From Paraburkholderia elongata (lineage in GTDB: Bacteria; Pseudomonadota; Gammaproteobacteria; Burkholderiales; Burkholderiaceae), in assembly GCF_013177735.1 (NCBI RefSeq), contig NZ_WOEZ01000123.1, positions 1-64,000 on the forward strand: 64,000 nucleotides of DNA. The letters run 5' to 3'. Made by a program: the position numbers and the translations under genes. Below, piece by piece: positions 43,898-53,383 of this stretch (position 1 is the stretch's first letter; each line of letters starts with the position of its first letter). Under the pieces are notes generated by a model. The model saw only the letters and a program-made list of their open reading frames with translations, searched no databases and was not told the origin of the DNA.

Positions 43898-46702
43898 ATG
43901 CCGAACAGGCATATGACAGGGTTGTTGGTGGGATTGGTGAGCGGCGCGACAATGAGCGTCGCGTATGCGGCGGATACGGCGACGTTGCAGGGTCACGTGC
44001 TGTCGAGCGCGGACAAGCGTCCGCTCGCCGGCGCCCGAATTCAGATTCGCGAGACGGGGACGAGCACCACCACCTCGTCTGATGGGGCTTTTAGTTTTAC
44101 CAGACTTGCGGCAGGGCAATACACACTGGTCATCACGCCGACTCGCTCAGCCGCCGTCGAACGGACTGTGGTGGTGCGCGAGAACGACACGACAAGCGAC
44201 GACCTCACCGTGGACGCAGCCGTTCCCTCACTCGACCGCGTGACCGTCACGTCCCAGCGCACCGCGAACGTTGTCGCACGTGCGACTCAGCAGAGCGCTC
44301 CGAACATGGTGACCATCCGGACCGCCGACGACATCCGCAAGGCCCCCGACGTGAGCGCCGCTGAAGCCGCTGCGCGTATGCCGGGCGTGTCGCTCGAGAC
44401 GGACTCCGGCGAAGGCCGCTATGTCAACATCCGCGGCCTCGACACCAACCTGAACAGCACCACGTTCGGCGGCATCCACCTGCCGCCGACCAACCCGGCT
44501 TCGGCCCAGAACGGGGGGCGTGCTGTCGCGCTCGATACGATTCCGGCCGGCATGATCGGGCAGATCCTCGTGACCAACACCAACAAGCCCGAACAGGATG
44601 CCGATGCGCTCGGCGGCACGATCGACATTTCGCCTCGCACGTTGCCCCCTTCGGGCAAGCCGTTCCTGGATGCCAAGCTCGGTTCAGGTGTCGAAACGCT
44701 GCGCGGGAGCACAGTTTCGGATGTCGAGATGACAGCGGGTGCGCGCTTCGGCGCGCACGGTATCGCAGGTCTCGGTTCGGGCATCACGTCATATTCCGAC
44801 GCGCCGTTCACCTTCATCGGTACCTTTGCCTACAACCAGGACCACCGCGGCGTCGACGACGAAGAAAACGCCTATGTCGATGCTGCTGGCGTACCGAACA
44901 AGGCCTACGCGCAAACCGACCCGCGTTACTACAACTATCATCGCAAGCGCCTTGGCTACGGCGGCGAACTGGACTTTCAGCCTAACGCCGACAACAAGTG
45001 GTACTTCCGCTACTACAACTTCGGCTATACGGAGAACGTGAACCGGCAAGACCTCCAGACCAACTTCACTGGCAATCCGGTCCAGAATGCGAACGGCACG
45101 CTCACGGATACGGCGACCTATGCGAAGGGATTGCGCGACGAGAAGGAGACGCTGCGAACGCAACTCTTTGCGCTGGGCGGCGAAAACAAAATCGGCCCCG
45201 GCAAGATCGATTATCGCGCCGGCTTCACCAGTGGCACCTACGACAAACCGTACGACCTGAATTCGACGTTCAACAACGGCCCCCCGGCTACGGTGACGTA
45301 TTACCCCGGCTTTGACTACGCGACGCAATCGATCGTATCCGGTCCGAACCCGGCTGATCCCGCCGGCTACACGCTGGGCCAGATCGTCAACTCGTCGCAG
45401 TACGTCAAGACGAATGAGTGGTCGGCCAACGTCAACTACACGCTGCCGGCTCATTTCACGAGTGCCGATGACGAACAGTTCAAGTTCGGTGCTGGCCTGC
45501 GCCGAATGACCTTCGCCAGCGCGCAGAGCAACTACACGTACTCGCCGGCCGCGGGAATCCCGCTGTCGCAGGCGGTGTTCGGCGCGCCGAATGTTTTCTA
45601 CAACGGCATGTACAACATCGGGCCGTCCATAAGCGATGGCGTCATGAGCGGCCTCTATGGCGCCGCTGCGGCCAACGGCAACCTCACGGCTTACCCGTTG
45701 AAGGACGCCGCCGCGTTCTCGGCTATCAACGAGAACATCTACAGCATGTATGGCCAGTATCAGTTCGGCTGGGGCCGCCTGGGCGTGCTCGCGGGTCTGC
45801 GCGGCGAATGGACGCAGGATACGTTCAGCGGCAATCTGATCAACGGCAGCTCCGTCACGCCAAACCAGACGGCGAACAACTACTTCAACCTGTTTCCGTC
45901 CGTGCAGTTGCGCTACGACTTCACGCCGACGCTGGTGGGTCGCGCGATCTATTCGAGTACGATCGCGCGTCCGGGCTTTGCCCAGAGCAGTGCGTCGGTC
46001 TTGGCCGATGCGGGAACGGGAACCGTGACCACCGGCAACCCGAACCTGAAGCCGACCACTTCACAGAACTTCGATATTCAGTTCGAGAAGTATTTGCCGC
46101 ATGGCGGGATCATTTCGCTCGGCGCGTTCGACAAGTCGATGACCGACTACGTCGTGGGCCAGTCATCCACCGTCTTCAGCTCGCCGTATCTTCCGGGGTA
46201 TTCGGGCCCCATCAAGCTCCTAAGCTTTGCCAATGTCTCGTCAGCACGTGTGCGCGGTGTCACCGCCAACTATGAGCAGCACTTTACGCAGTTGCCGGGG
46301 TTCCTGAGCGGCCTGGGCGCAGGCGCGAACTGGACCTGGACCAATTCGCACCTGGACATTCGCCCGGGCGACGACCACACGCTGCCATCCGGTCCGCGCA
46401 ATTCGTATAACGCCAGCGTGTTCTACGAGCGTGGTCCGTTGGATATGCGCCTGTCGGCCTCCTATGTGGGCAAAAGCCTGTGGGCAGTGGGCAGTTCTGC
46501 TGCAACCGACGTCTACACGGCGTCGCGCTTCTCGCTCGACTTCGGCGGCAGTTATCAGATCAGAAAGGATGTGGGCATCTATCTCGACGTTCGCAACATC
46601 CTGAATACGCCGCTGAAGTTCTACGAGGGCTCGCCGGATCGTCCGATCCAGCGCGAGTTCTACGGCCCGACCGTGATGGTTGGTTTGACGATCAACGAAT
46701 AA
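43898..46702 (+). CDS. TonB-dependent outer-membrane receptor
   Basis: A 934-residue receptor. A signal peptide (GLLVGLVSGATMSVAYA) leads into a carboxypeptidase-regulatory-like beta domain (LQGHVLSSADKRPLAGARIQ, residues about 30-105), then the plug (PDVSAAEAAARMPGVSLETD, GRYVNIRGLDTNLN, DADALGGTIDISPRT) and a 22-strand-type barrel ending in an aromatic-poor YGPTVMVGLTINE. It belongs to the Xanthomonas/Caulobacter-type receptors, often used for carbohydrates or phosphorus compounds, not clearly a siderophore receptor. A GGAG site precedes the ATG. Its own ExbB-ExbD-TonB set follows. Confidence 0.92.
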   Translation: MPNRHMTGLLVGLVSGATMSVAYAADTATLQGHVLSSADKRPLAGARIQIRETGTSTTTSSDGAFSFTRLAAGQYTLVITPTRSAAVERTVVVRENDTTSDDLTVDAAVPSLDRVTVTSQRTANVVARATQQSAPNMVTIRTADDIRKAPDVSAAEAAARMPGVSLETDSGEGRYVNIRGLDTNLNSTTFGGIHLPPTNPASAQNGGRAVALDTIPAGMIGQILVTNTNKPEQDADALGGTIDISPRTLPPSGKPFLDAKLGSGVETLRGSTVSDVEMTAGARFGAHGIAGLGSGITSYSDAPFTFIGTFAYNQDHRGVDDEENAYVDAAGVPNKAYAQTDPRYYNYHRKRLGYGGELDFQPNADNKWYFRYYNFGYTENVNRQDLQTNFTGNPVQNANGTLTDTATYAKGLRDEKETLRTQLFALGGENKIGPGKIDYRAGFTSGTYDKPYDLNSTFNNGPPATVTYYPGFDYATQSIVSGPNPADPAGYTLGQIVNSSQYVKTNEWSANVNYTLPAHFTSADDEQFKFGAGLRRMTFASAQSNYTYSPAAGIPLSQAVFGAPNVFYNGMYNIGPSISDGVMSGLYGAAAANGNLTAYPLKDAAAFSAINENIYSMYGQYQFGWGRLGVLAGLRGEWTQDTFSGNLINGSSVTPNQTANNYFNLFPSVQLRYDFTPTLVGRAIYSSTIARPGFAQSSASVLADAGTGTVTTGNPNLKPTTSQNFDIQFEKYLPHGGIISLGAFDKSMTDYVVGQSSTVFSSPYLPGYSGPIKLLSFANVSSARVRGVTANYEQHFTQLPGFLSGLGAGANWTWTNSHLDIRPGDDHTLPSGPRNSYNASVFYERGPLDMRLSASYVGKSLWAVGSSAATDVYTASRFSLDFGGSYQIRKDVGIYLDVRNILNTPLKFYEGSPDRPIQREFYGPTVMVGLTINE

Positions 46703-46723
46703 CCCCGCAAAAACAGGATCAAC

Positions 46724-47800
46724 ATGAAACTCAAGTCTATTGTTCAGGCAGTAACGACGCTGGCGCTGTCCTCCGCACTGCTACTGGGCAGCACGGCGCA
46801 TGCAGTACCGGGCGCGAATCACGGTGAGTTCGAAGTCGTGAAGCACTACGCCTTGGGCGGCACAGAGGGCTGGGACTACGTCGGGTATGACGCGGTTCGT
46901 CAACACCTGTTCATCAGCCGTGCCAGTCACGTCCAGGTTGTCGATACCGAATCCGGCAGGCTGGTCGGTGAGATCGCCAACACGGACGGCGTGCATGGTT
47001 TCGCGTTTGTCCAGGACCGGAAGCTCGGCTTCATCACCAACGGCCGTGCCGACACGATCACGGTGGTCGATCTCGACACGCTGCGCACCGTTGAAACGAT
47101 GAAGGCGGGCGGCCCGGACCCGGACGGCATCATGTATGCGCCCCAACTGAAGCGCCTCTATGTCAGTAATGGCCATGACCAGAGCGTCAGCGCGATCGAT
47201 CCGGCTACGCGCAAGGTCGTCGCGACGATGCCGGTCGGCGGCAAGCCTGAATCGCTCGCGGCTGACAGCGACGGTCGCGTCTTCGTCAACGTCGAAGACA
47301 AGGGAGGGATCGTCGTGATGGACGGCAAATCGAACAAGGTGCTCGCTCACTGGTCGATCGCGCCTTGCGAAGAGCCGTCGGGACTCGCGATCGATACGAA
47401 GTCGGAACGGCTCTTCACCGTCTGCGCGAACAACCGGATGATGGTGATCGATGCGCGCTCCGGCCGCCAGGTTGCTCAACTGCCGATCGGCGGCCACCCG
47501 GACGCCGCAGGGTTCGATCCGGTGCTCAAGACCGCGTTTAGCTCGAACGGCGCAGACGGAACGCTGACCGTGGTGCACGAAGACGACGCGGATCACTACA
47601 CCGTGCTGCAGAACGTGCCGACGGAAGTGGGCGCGAAGTCGATGGTTCTCGACGACGATGCTCACCGCGTCTACCTGGTCTCGTCGAAGTTCGGTTCGAC
47701 TCCCGCCGCGACTGCCGACAATCCGCATCCGCATCCGAGCATCGTGCCCGGCACGTTCAACGTCCTGGTCGCGCAGCGCATGCCGCAAAGCAGCCAGTAA
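46724..47800 (+). CDS. YncE-like periplasmic beta-propeller protein
   Basis: A 358-residue protein with a Sec signal ending at STAHAVPG and seven-blade YVTN/NHL-type repeats (VQVVDTESGRLVGEI, ITVVDLDTLRTVETM, VSAIDPATRKVVATM, MMVIDARSGRQVAQL). In E. coli yncE is next to the TonB-dependent receptor gene yncD (pqqU). Here it follows the receptor by 21 bp. It may bind ligand in the periplasm or at the membrane; the role is unknown. Confidence 0.87.
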   Translation: MKLKSIVQAVTTLALSSALLLGSTAHAVPGANHGEFEVVKHYALGGTEGWDYVGYDAVRQHLFISRASHVQVVDTESGRLVGEIANTDGVHGFAFVQDRKLGFITNGRADTITVVDLDTLRTVETMKAGGPDPDGIMYAPQLKRLYVSNGHDQSVSAIDPATRKVVATMPVGGKPESLAADSDGRVFVNVEDKGGIVVMDGKSNKVLAHWSIAPCEEPSGLAIDTKSERLFTVCANNRMMVIDARSGRQVAQLPIGGHPDAAGFDPVLKTAFSSNGADGTLTVVHEDDADHYTVLQNVPTEVGAKSMVLDDDAHRVYLVSSKFGSTPAATADNPHPHPSIVPGTFNVLVAQRMPQSSQ

Positions 47801-47895
47801 CGTATCGCCGTCACCTCAACTGCGCCACCGGCGGCATCGCAACCGCGATACGCCGGCCGGCGGCAGATTCAAGACACAACCTGGAAGGTAGCATC

Positions 47896-48507
47896 ATGCT
47901 TCGCATCATTATCGACTCATCGGTTCAGTCATTCGGCTTGTTACCCTTGATGGCAGTGATCTTTGTGGCCGCCCTCGCGATCATCATCGAACGCGCGATT
48001 TTCTTCAGCACGTCCGTGCGCAACGGCGTCAGCCTCGAATACGACCTCAAGCAGGTAGGCCGCGCCAAGGCCGACGATGTGAAGAAACTCATTCAACATT
48101 ACCAGGGATCGGTGCAAAGCGAACTGATGAGATCCGCGATCGAATCACAGGGTCAACCTGCGGAAGACTTCGAGCGCGAAGTCGAAGAAAGCATCATGTT
48201 CCAGATGAGAAAGCTCGACCGTAATCTGTGGGTGCTGGATACCGCAGTGACCCTCGGGCCGTTGCTCGGCCTGCTGGGCACCATTATCGGCATGATCGGA
48301 TCGTTCGATATTCTGGGCTCGTCGGGAACCAGCGATCCGATGGCCGTCTCCGGCGGCATTGCACACGCGCTGATCGCCACCGCTTGCGGCCTAACGATCG
48401 CTCTCGTCGGCGTCGTGGCGCTCAACTATCTGAACAAGCGCGTGCGAATGGTTCTTCTGCAGATGGACATAATCAAGTCGATGCTCGTCACGCGATTTGC
48501 CGCTTGA
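47896..48507 (+). CDS. exbB: ExbB/TolQ-type proton channel
   Basis: A 203-residue, three-helix inner-membrane protein of the MotA/TolQ/ExbB family: helix 1 at about residues 13-35, helices 2-3 in TAVTLGPLLGLLGTIIGMIGSF and GIAHALIATACGLTIALVG. With ExbD it powers TonB using the proton gradient. The GGAAGG site is good. Genes 43898-49698 form one receptor-energiser operon. Confidence 0.92.
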   Translation: MLRIIIDSSVQSFGLLPLMAVIFVAALAIIIERAIFFSTSVRNGVSLEYDLKQVGRAKADDVKKLIQHYQGSVQSELMRSAIESQGQPAEDFEREVEESIMFQMRKLDRNLWVLDTAVTLGPLLGLLGTIIGMIGSFDILGSSGTSDPMAVSGGIAHALIATACGLTIALVGVVALNYLNKRVRMVLLQMDIIKSMLVTRFAA

Positions 48508-48537
48508 ACCGCGGCCACTTCACATACGGAGAACACC

Positions 48538-48948
48538 GTGAGAAACCATCGGGCTCACTACTTTGGCAATGAAGAGAAACCGCGGATCGAGATCATTCCG
48601 ATGATCGACATCATGATGTTTCTGCTCGTTTTCTTCATGCTTGTCATGCTCAAGATGATTCAGGGCACTGGACTTAAGCTGGAATTGCCGCAATCGTCCA
48701 CCGCGACGCAACTCAACACGGTTGACGTGACGGTCGGGGTAGAGAAGGACGGAGAACTGCACCTCGACCGGAACGACATTTCTGCGCCGCAACTCACTGC
48801 ACGCCTGAAGGACATGGAGGCCACGAAGCAGGTCAATGTGACGATTGCGGGCGACAAGGGAGTCGAGTACGAGACGATCATCAAAACCATGGATCTGGTG
48901 CGTTCCGCGGGGATCGGTTCGGTCGCGCTCGCGACCGATGCGCAATAG
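48538..48948 (+). CDS. exbD: ExbD-type biopolymer transport protein
   Basis: A 136-residue protein with a GTG start and ACGGAG site. The single helix contains the essential aspartate in IIPMIDIMMFLLVFFMLVML; a periplasmic domain (VEKDGELHLDRNDI) follows. Works with ExbB and TonB. Confidence 0.92.
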   Translation: MRNHRAHYFGNEEKPRIEIIPMIDIMMFLLVFFMLVMLKMIQGTGLKLELPQSSTATQLNTVDVTVGVEKDGELHLDRNDISAPQLTARLKDMEATKQVNVTIAGDKGVEYETIIKTMDLVRSAGIGSVALATDAQ

Positions 48949-48966
48949 TCTCTGGAGGCGAGCGTA

Positions 48967-49698
48967 ATGAACATGAGTATCTCGAGCAAACCCCGTGGAG
49001 CACTGTGGCCGACCATGGCGTCACAGCCAGGTTCCGGCAATGCAATGACCATCGCGATTCTCGCTGCGCTTGCGATCGAGGGCATGCTGATAGCGGGCGT
49101 GATGTCGGTGCGTGTGCCCGCTCCGAAGCCGGTACACGCGCCGCCTGTCATGCAGATGCGGTTTGTCAAAGCCGTTACACCACCGCCGCCACCGCCGCCA
49201 CCGCCGGTCATCAAGAAAGTGGTGAAGCAGCAATCGGATCTTCCGGTGCCGAAGCCGGTGGCACGGCCGGCTGCCCCAGTACAACGGCACGCTGCCACGC
49301 CGACAGCCGCACCGGCGCCGGTTGCTCCCACGCCCGTTGCGACACAGGATGCGCCTTCTACGGCGCATGCTGCGCCAGCCGCGCCCGGTCCTTCAACCGT
49401 GGGATCCGGCAACACGACAGCTGCCGTTGCGGCACCCGCCGACATTGCAATCGTGTGTCCCGTGCAGGCGAAGCCCGACATGCCGCCGCGGGCGTTAGCC
49501 GAGGGAATCTCCGGCGAAGTCACGGCGCGTGCGACGATCGAAGGCGGCAAGGTCGCCCGCGTCGATATCGTGAAGTCGACGCCTCCGGGGGTTTTTGACG
49601 GATCGGTACGGCGTGCGATGGCTCAGTACCAATGCAAGGTCGACGGCGGCGGTCAGGTCGTGGTCGAGCAGTCGTTTGATTTCACGCAGACCGACTAG
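48967..49698 (+). CDS. tonB: TonB energy transducer
   Basis: A 243-residue protein: helix near residues 24-45, a proline-rich spacer (a run of nine prolines then VIKKVV and PVPKPVARPAAPVQ), and a C-terminal TonB fold (MPPRALAEGISGEVTARATI, VDIVKSTPPGVFDGSV). A GGAGGC site precedes the ATG. It is a dedicated TonB for the receptor upstream. The CCGCCACCGCC run at about 49180-49205 encodes the proline spacer. Confidence 0.92.
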   Translation: MNMSISSKPRGALWPTMASQPGSGNAMTIAILAALAIEGMLIAGVMSVRVPAPKPVHAPPVMQMRFVKAVTPPPPPPPPPVIKKVVKQQSDLPVPKPVARPAAPVQRHAATPTAAPAPVAPTPVATQDAPSTAHAAPAAPGPSTVGSGNTTAAVAAPADIAIVCPVQAKPDMPPRALAEGISGEVTARATIEGGKVARVDIVKSTPPGVFDGSVRRAMAQYQCKVDGGGQVVVEQSFDFTQTD

Positions 49699-49745
49699 AT
49701 TGCTTGAGGAAATCTGTTTGAGGGCGAGTGCGCGACTCGCCTGAC

Positions 49746-49778
49746 ACGCGCCGGCGCAGTTGAACTGCGCCGGCGCGT
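49746..49778. terminator. Long hairpin between converging tonB and yncE2
   Basis: Perfect 16-bp arms (ACGCGCCGGCGCAGTT and its inverse) around a single G, between converging genes. No T-run, but the stability and place favour a bidirectional terminator. Confidence 0.6.
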
Positions 49779-49789
49779 CATGTCTCGAC

Positions 49790-50812
49790 TCAGCGGACGC
49801 TGAGCACCTGGAGTCCGGCCTCCGCTGCCTGCGGACCCTTCGTGTGAACGACGTAGAACCTCTTTAACGACGGAACATAGATCGAGGTCTTGCCACCGAG
49901 CGTGTTGATGTGTTGCTCGATCGCGTAGTGGTTCGGATCGACCTGTTTGACGACATCGAGTCCTTCCGCGCCGGTAACGTAGAGGCGCTGATGCTGCGAG
50001 TCGAAAGTCATGTCGTCCGAGATGTCGACGATATCGAGAGACTGAATCACAGAGCCATCGCTCGCGTCCAGCACGAACAGCTTGCCGGGGGCGCGCGAAC
50101 CGACGAACAGGCGCCCGGCCTTCGGATCGAACGCCATGGCCGAATTTCGGCTTGGGCCGGGAACGTGCCAGAGACTCGTCAACTTGCGGGTGTTCAGATC
50201 GATAACGCCGATTTCGTTTTTGTCGCGCATGTTCACGAAGAGGCGCTGCGTAGCATGGTCGATGACCATGGCCTTCAATTGTCCCGCAGGAACATCGATT
50301 CTCCCCAATACGGAATCGTCGGCAAGTGAAATCAGGCTAATGTACGCGTTGTCACGATGTGACTGCGCGCCGCCGTTACCGAGAAAAAAGATCCCGCTCT
50401 TGCTATCCGCTACACCGGAATCCGGTTGCGGATCGAGTGGAATCACTTTCTTGACTTCAAAGCTGTTCGTATCGACAACCTTGACGTTCGAGTCGCCCGC
50501 ATCCGCTATGAACAATTCCTGACCGTTGTGTGCCAACAGTATCTTGTGAGGAGACTTCGCAACGTTCGTGACGCTCGCAAGATGCTCGCCATTGGGCAAC
50601 TGGAATACTTCAATGGAGCCATACTTCTCGGCTGACACGTACAGACGGGAGTGAGCCAGGTCGACTGCGAAATGGTCGAAATCGCCACCGGTGACGTGTG
50701 GTAGCGGCGTGGTTGAAAGAACCCTCAGCGGGTCTGTCGATGATTCTGCGGCAAAGGCTGTCGATGCAACGCAAAGGCAAGCAAGGGCAAGTAGCCGGGC
50801 AGTCGTCTGCAT
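49790..50812 (-). CDS. YncE-like beta-propeller protein (second)
   Basis: A 340-residue exported protein (signal MQTTARLLALACLCVASTAFA) with propeller repeats such as VKVVDTNSFEVKKVIPL, VIDLNTRKLTSLW and LFVLDASDGSVIQSLDI. It is related to but clearly different from 46724-47800. It converges on tonB and closes the receptor locus. Function unknown; a periplasmic ligand or redox cofactor role is possible. Confidence 0.86.
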   Translation of the reverse strand: MQTTARLLALACLCVASTAFAAESSTDPLRVLSTTPLPHVTGGDFDHFAVDLAHSRLYVSAEKYGSIEVFQLPNGEHLASVTNVAKSPHKILLAHNGQELFIADAGDSNVKVVDTNSFEVKKVIPLDPQPDSGVADSKSGIFFLGNGGAQSHRDNAYISLISLADDSVLGRIDVPAGQLKAMVIDHATQRLFVNMRDKNEIGVIDLNTRKLTSLWHVPGPSRNSAMAFDPKAGRLFVGSRAPGKLFVLDASDGSVIQSLDIVDISDDMTFDSQHQRLYVTGAEGLDVVKQVDPNHYAIEQHINTLGGKTSIYVPSLKRFYVVHTKGPQAAEAGLQVLSVR

Positions 50813-50926
50813 GAGTTTCGTTAGGGTGGTTAGGGAGCAGGATCCAAAAGTTCATTTTAGCGTCCAACTCGCGACCACAGCGTGACGAACGGATTACCGA
50901 TTTGAAATCGACGAGGCACTGATGCC

Positions 50927-51259
50927 GTGATTGGCCCCGTCATAAACGGTCGACTGGATAACCGCAACGTTGCCGCGCCGGCGCTCGCGATGGCGGGCAA
51001 GCAACTCGCTGAGATGGGTGCGGGCATGAGCGTGCAGGCATGCTTCAGTTGCCATGCTGCCGGCGGCAAGGGAAATGGCGCGCGCTTCCCGAGCATAGCG
51101 GGTGAGCCAGCCGCTTTTGCCGTGGCGCACTTGCATGAATTTAAGGCGCGCACATCGAATGCCGAGGCTTCTTTTAAATTTCCGGGTTCCGGCCAGATTC
51201 AGATGTCCGTACATGGACGCCCGCAGTTTGGCAAGTTTTCAATCGGTGATGATGGGTAG
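50927..51259 (+). pseudogene. Class I cytochrome c fragment
   Basis: The centre of this frame reads GMSVQACFSCHAAGGKGNG, then FPSIAGEPAAFAVAHLHEFKA, a haem-binding CxxCH and the following segment of a cytochrome c domain. Both ends lack the usual family parts: no signal peptide, and after about 51160 the sequence loses similarity before the second helix and methionine loop are complete. It lies next to IS remnants, so truncation by IS activity is likely. The 540 bp from 50813 to 51351 otherwise hold nothing recognisable. Confidence 0.6.
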
Positions 51260-51351
51260 GTAGATTGCAACCGTACATTCGGACTTTCGTTGCGCCTGCG
51301 CCGCTGTCCTTGATGGGTTTCGCTGGTCGGCTCCCCGTCGCTTTTGCGCAC

Positions 51352-51627
51352 TCAAAGGTGCTCGGACATTCCCGGGCTTTGCCAACCACGGTCTAACCTG
51401 TCTTGCCATGACGTCATGATCACCTGAGCAATCGGTGGCCTGCCCAGCGCGCTACGTTTGTGCTTCGGCTTCCAGTTGTTGCGCCTCAACTCCCGGCTAA
51501 TTGTGCTGTGCGAGCGCTGCAAAGCCAACGCAATCTCGCCTGAACTGCAATTCTCAAGCTTCATCGCGAAGATCACGCCGCGCTCTTCAGCGCTCAGATG
51601 TGCGTATATTTTTCCCATGCAACACAT
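51352..51627 (-). pseudogene. IS30-family transposase, N-terminal fragment
   Basis: Residues YAHLSAEERGVIFAMKLENC and SSGEIALALQRSHSTISRELRRN are the helix-turn-helix of IS30 transposases. Similarity is lost after about GRPPIAQ (51420) and the remaining 250 residues, including the catalytic domain, are missing. It marks an old IS30 insertion cut off at its 3' side. Confidence 0.75.
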
Positions 51628-51755
51628 CCTAACTAAGACTGTTGCACTTGTATTTTGAAACTGCCGTCATAACCAGGAAAATAACAATCCTGTAATCTGC
51701 CGGACGGATTTGGGTAACGAAGTGGCCGCTATGCTGAGAACTAACCTCCCGCGGT

Positions 51756-52595
51756 GGCTCTGTCGCGATAAGGACGGAGGGGCGAGCGCAGTGCACGGGC
51801 CGCGATCGTTTATGAGGCGAGGGAATAGAATTGCTGTGCGGCGGACGCACCGGTCCATTTGGCGCATTTCATTTGCCCCTTACGGATCATGTGCATCACC
51901 TCAATGCCGCCCAGAATGATGCGCGCACTACGAAAATCCTTGAAACCGAGCATGGGTCGGGTTCGGCGTTTGATGGCCCGGTGGTCCTGCTCAATGCGGT
52001 TGTTCAGATACTTGACCTGACGGATGCGGATGGGTGTTTCGCATGCGGCGTTGATGGCCTGGAGGGCGGCCAGATTGGCACCGCTCTTATCCATGTTGAC
52101 CGTCTGCGGGGCGCCGTTCTGGCCAATCGCTTTCTCGAAGAAGCGGCGCGCTGCAGGCTTGTCACGATGGGTGCGCAGCAGGAAGTCGATGGTGTTGCCG
52201 GGCTTGTCCACGGCGCGGTAGAGATACTTCCACTGGCCCCTGATCTTGAGGTAGGTCTCGTCCATCTGCCAGCTTTTACCGACCGGCCTTTTGTGTTTGC
52301 GAAACATTCTCTCAAGCAACGGCACCAGCTTGATCACCCAGCGGTGCACGGTCGAATGATCGACTGAAATACCGCGCTCAGCCATCATTTCCTCGAGATC
52401 ACGCAGACTCAGCGAGTAGCCCACGTACCATCTCACGCAGACCAATATCACTTCGAGCGGATAGTGAAGTCGCTTCAGAACTTTAGCTATGCCCGAGGCC
52501 AGTGTCTTTCGCGGAGTCTGCGTCTTCTTCATCGTGCCATTCGGGGAATTTCGTCTGCTCCGGATTTTACCCCGCCGGCTTATCGCGACAGAGCC
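51756..52595 (-). mobile_element. IS6-family element 1, intact
   Basis: Terminal inverted repeats GGCTCTGTCGCGATAAG at 51756 and its inverse ending at 52595 bound 840 bp that hold one transposase gene. I found no 8-bp target duplication at the edges, as expected if the flanks have been rearranged. The right end abuts a 5'-trimmed second IS6 element. Confidence 0.85.
51810..52532 (-). CDS. IS6-family transposase (element 1)
   Basis: A complete 240-residue DDE transposase: N-terminal helix-turn-helix (SLSLRDLEEMMAERGISVDHS), DDE domain with Asp in WQMDETYLKIRG, Asp in TVNMDKSG and Glu in NNRIEQDHRAIKRR. The intact frame and matching termini make it possibly active. Confidence 0.92.
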   Translation of the reverse strand: MKKTQTPRKTLASGIAKVLKRLHYPLEVILVCVRWYVGYSLSLRDLEEMMAERGISVDHSTVHRWVIKLVPLLERMFRKHKRPVGKSWQMDETYLKIRGQWKYLYRAVDKPGNTIDFLLRTHRDKPAARRFFEKAIGQNGAPQTVNMDKSGANLAALQAINAACETPIRIRQVKYLNNRIEQDHRAIKRRTRPMLGFKDFRSARIILGGIEVMHMIRKGQMKCAKWTGASAAQQFYSLAS

Positions 52596-53383
52596 ACTGA
52601 TGGTCGCCGATGAGTAAGCTGAAGAGTCTTGACGAGTTGTTCGATGGGCTACACTTTGATCGCGAGATCATCATTCTGTGTGTCCGCTGGTACCTGCGCT
52701 ACAAACTCAGTCTGCGGGATCTTGTCGAGATGATGGCTGAACGGGGTTTGTCGCTCGCACACACGACGATCCTGCGCTGGGTGCAGCGCTATGCGTCGGA
52801 GTTCGTCAAGCGCTGGAATCGTTTTGGCACGCCCACGGGACAGTCGTGGCGTGTCGACGAGACCTACCTGAAGATTCGCGGCAAGTGGGCGTATCTCTAC
52901 AGGGCGGTTGACCGGGCTGGTCAGACGGTGGACTTCATACTGCGCGCGAAGCGCGACGTTAGGGCGGCCAAAGCCTTTTTCAGCAAGGCCATCAAACATC
53001 AGGGCCAACCGTCGAAGACCATCACGCTCGATGGTTATGCAGCCTCGCACCGCGCGGTGCGCGAAAGAAAGGTCGACGGCCTGCTGCCGGAGGATACGGT
53101 GATACGATCCTCGAAGTATTTGAATAACCTGATCGAACAGGACCATCGTAACGTCAAGTCCAGAACGAACGTCATGCTCGGTTTCAAACGTTTCGGGAAC
53201 GCTGCGAACACGATTTCAGGAATCGAGTTGATGCATCGCATCCGCAAAGGACAATTTGGCCTTGCGAGATTGCGACTCAAAGATACGGCTGCTCCCGCTG
53301 TCTGGAATGCCGTCCTCTCCACTCAATAAGATATCCTATCTATACACATAAGATCGTTCCGACCGGCTATTTGCACCAGAGCC
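52596..53383 (+). mobile_element. IS6-family element 2, left end lost
   Basis: The right terminus TTTGCACCAGAGCC ends at 53383. On the left only 14 bp separate element 1 from the transposase start, so the left inverted repeat is missing. Insertion or recombination with element 1 probably removed it, which should leave element 2 unable to move alone. Confidence 0.7.
52610..53329 (+). CDS. IS6-family transposase (element 2)
   Basis: A full 239-residue DDE transposase in the opposite orientation to element 1 and only moderately similar to it. Catalytic Asp in WRVDETYLKIRG, Asp in TITLDGYA and Glu in NNLIEQDHRNVKSR are present. The frame is intact although the element's left end is lost. Confidence 0.9.
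   Translation: MSKLKSLDELFDGLHFDREIIILCVRWYLRYKLSLRDLVEMMAERGLSLAHTTILRWVQRYASEFVKRWNRFGTPTGQSWRVDETYLKIRGKWAYLYRAVDRAGQTVDFILRAKRDVRAAKAFFSKAIKHQGQPSKTITLDGYAASHRAVRERKVDGLLPEDTVIRSSKYLNNLIEQDHRNVKSRTNVMLGFKRFGNAANTISGIELMHRIRKGQFGLARLRLKDTAAPAVWNAVLSTQ

Noticed and set aside
49180..49205. CCGCCACCGCC repeat that might look like a simple-sequence repeat or array
   Set aside because: It encodes the proline spacer of TonB and lies fully in frame.
51748..52603. 8-bp target duplication around IS6 element 1
   Set aside because: The flanking 8 bp on the two sides do not match; only two extra bases of the inverted repeat (GT/AC) agree.
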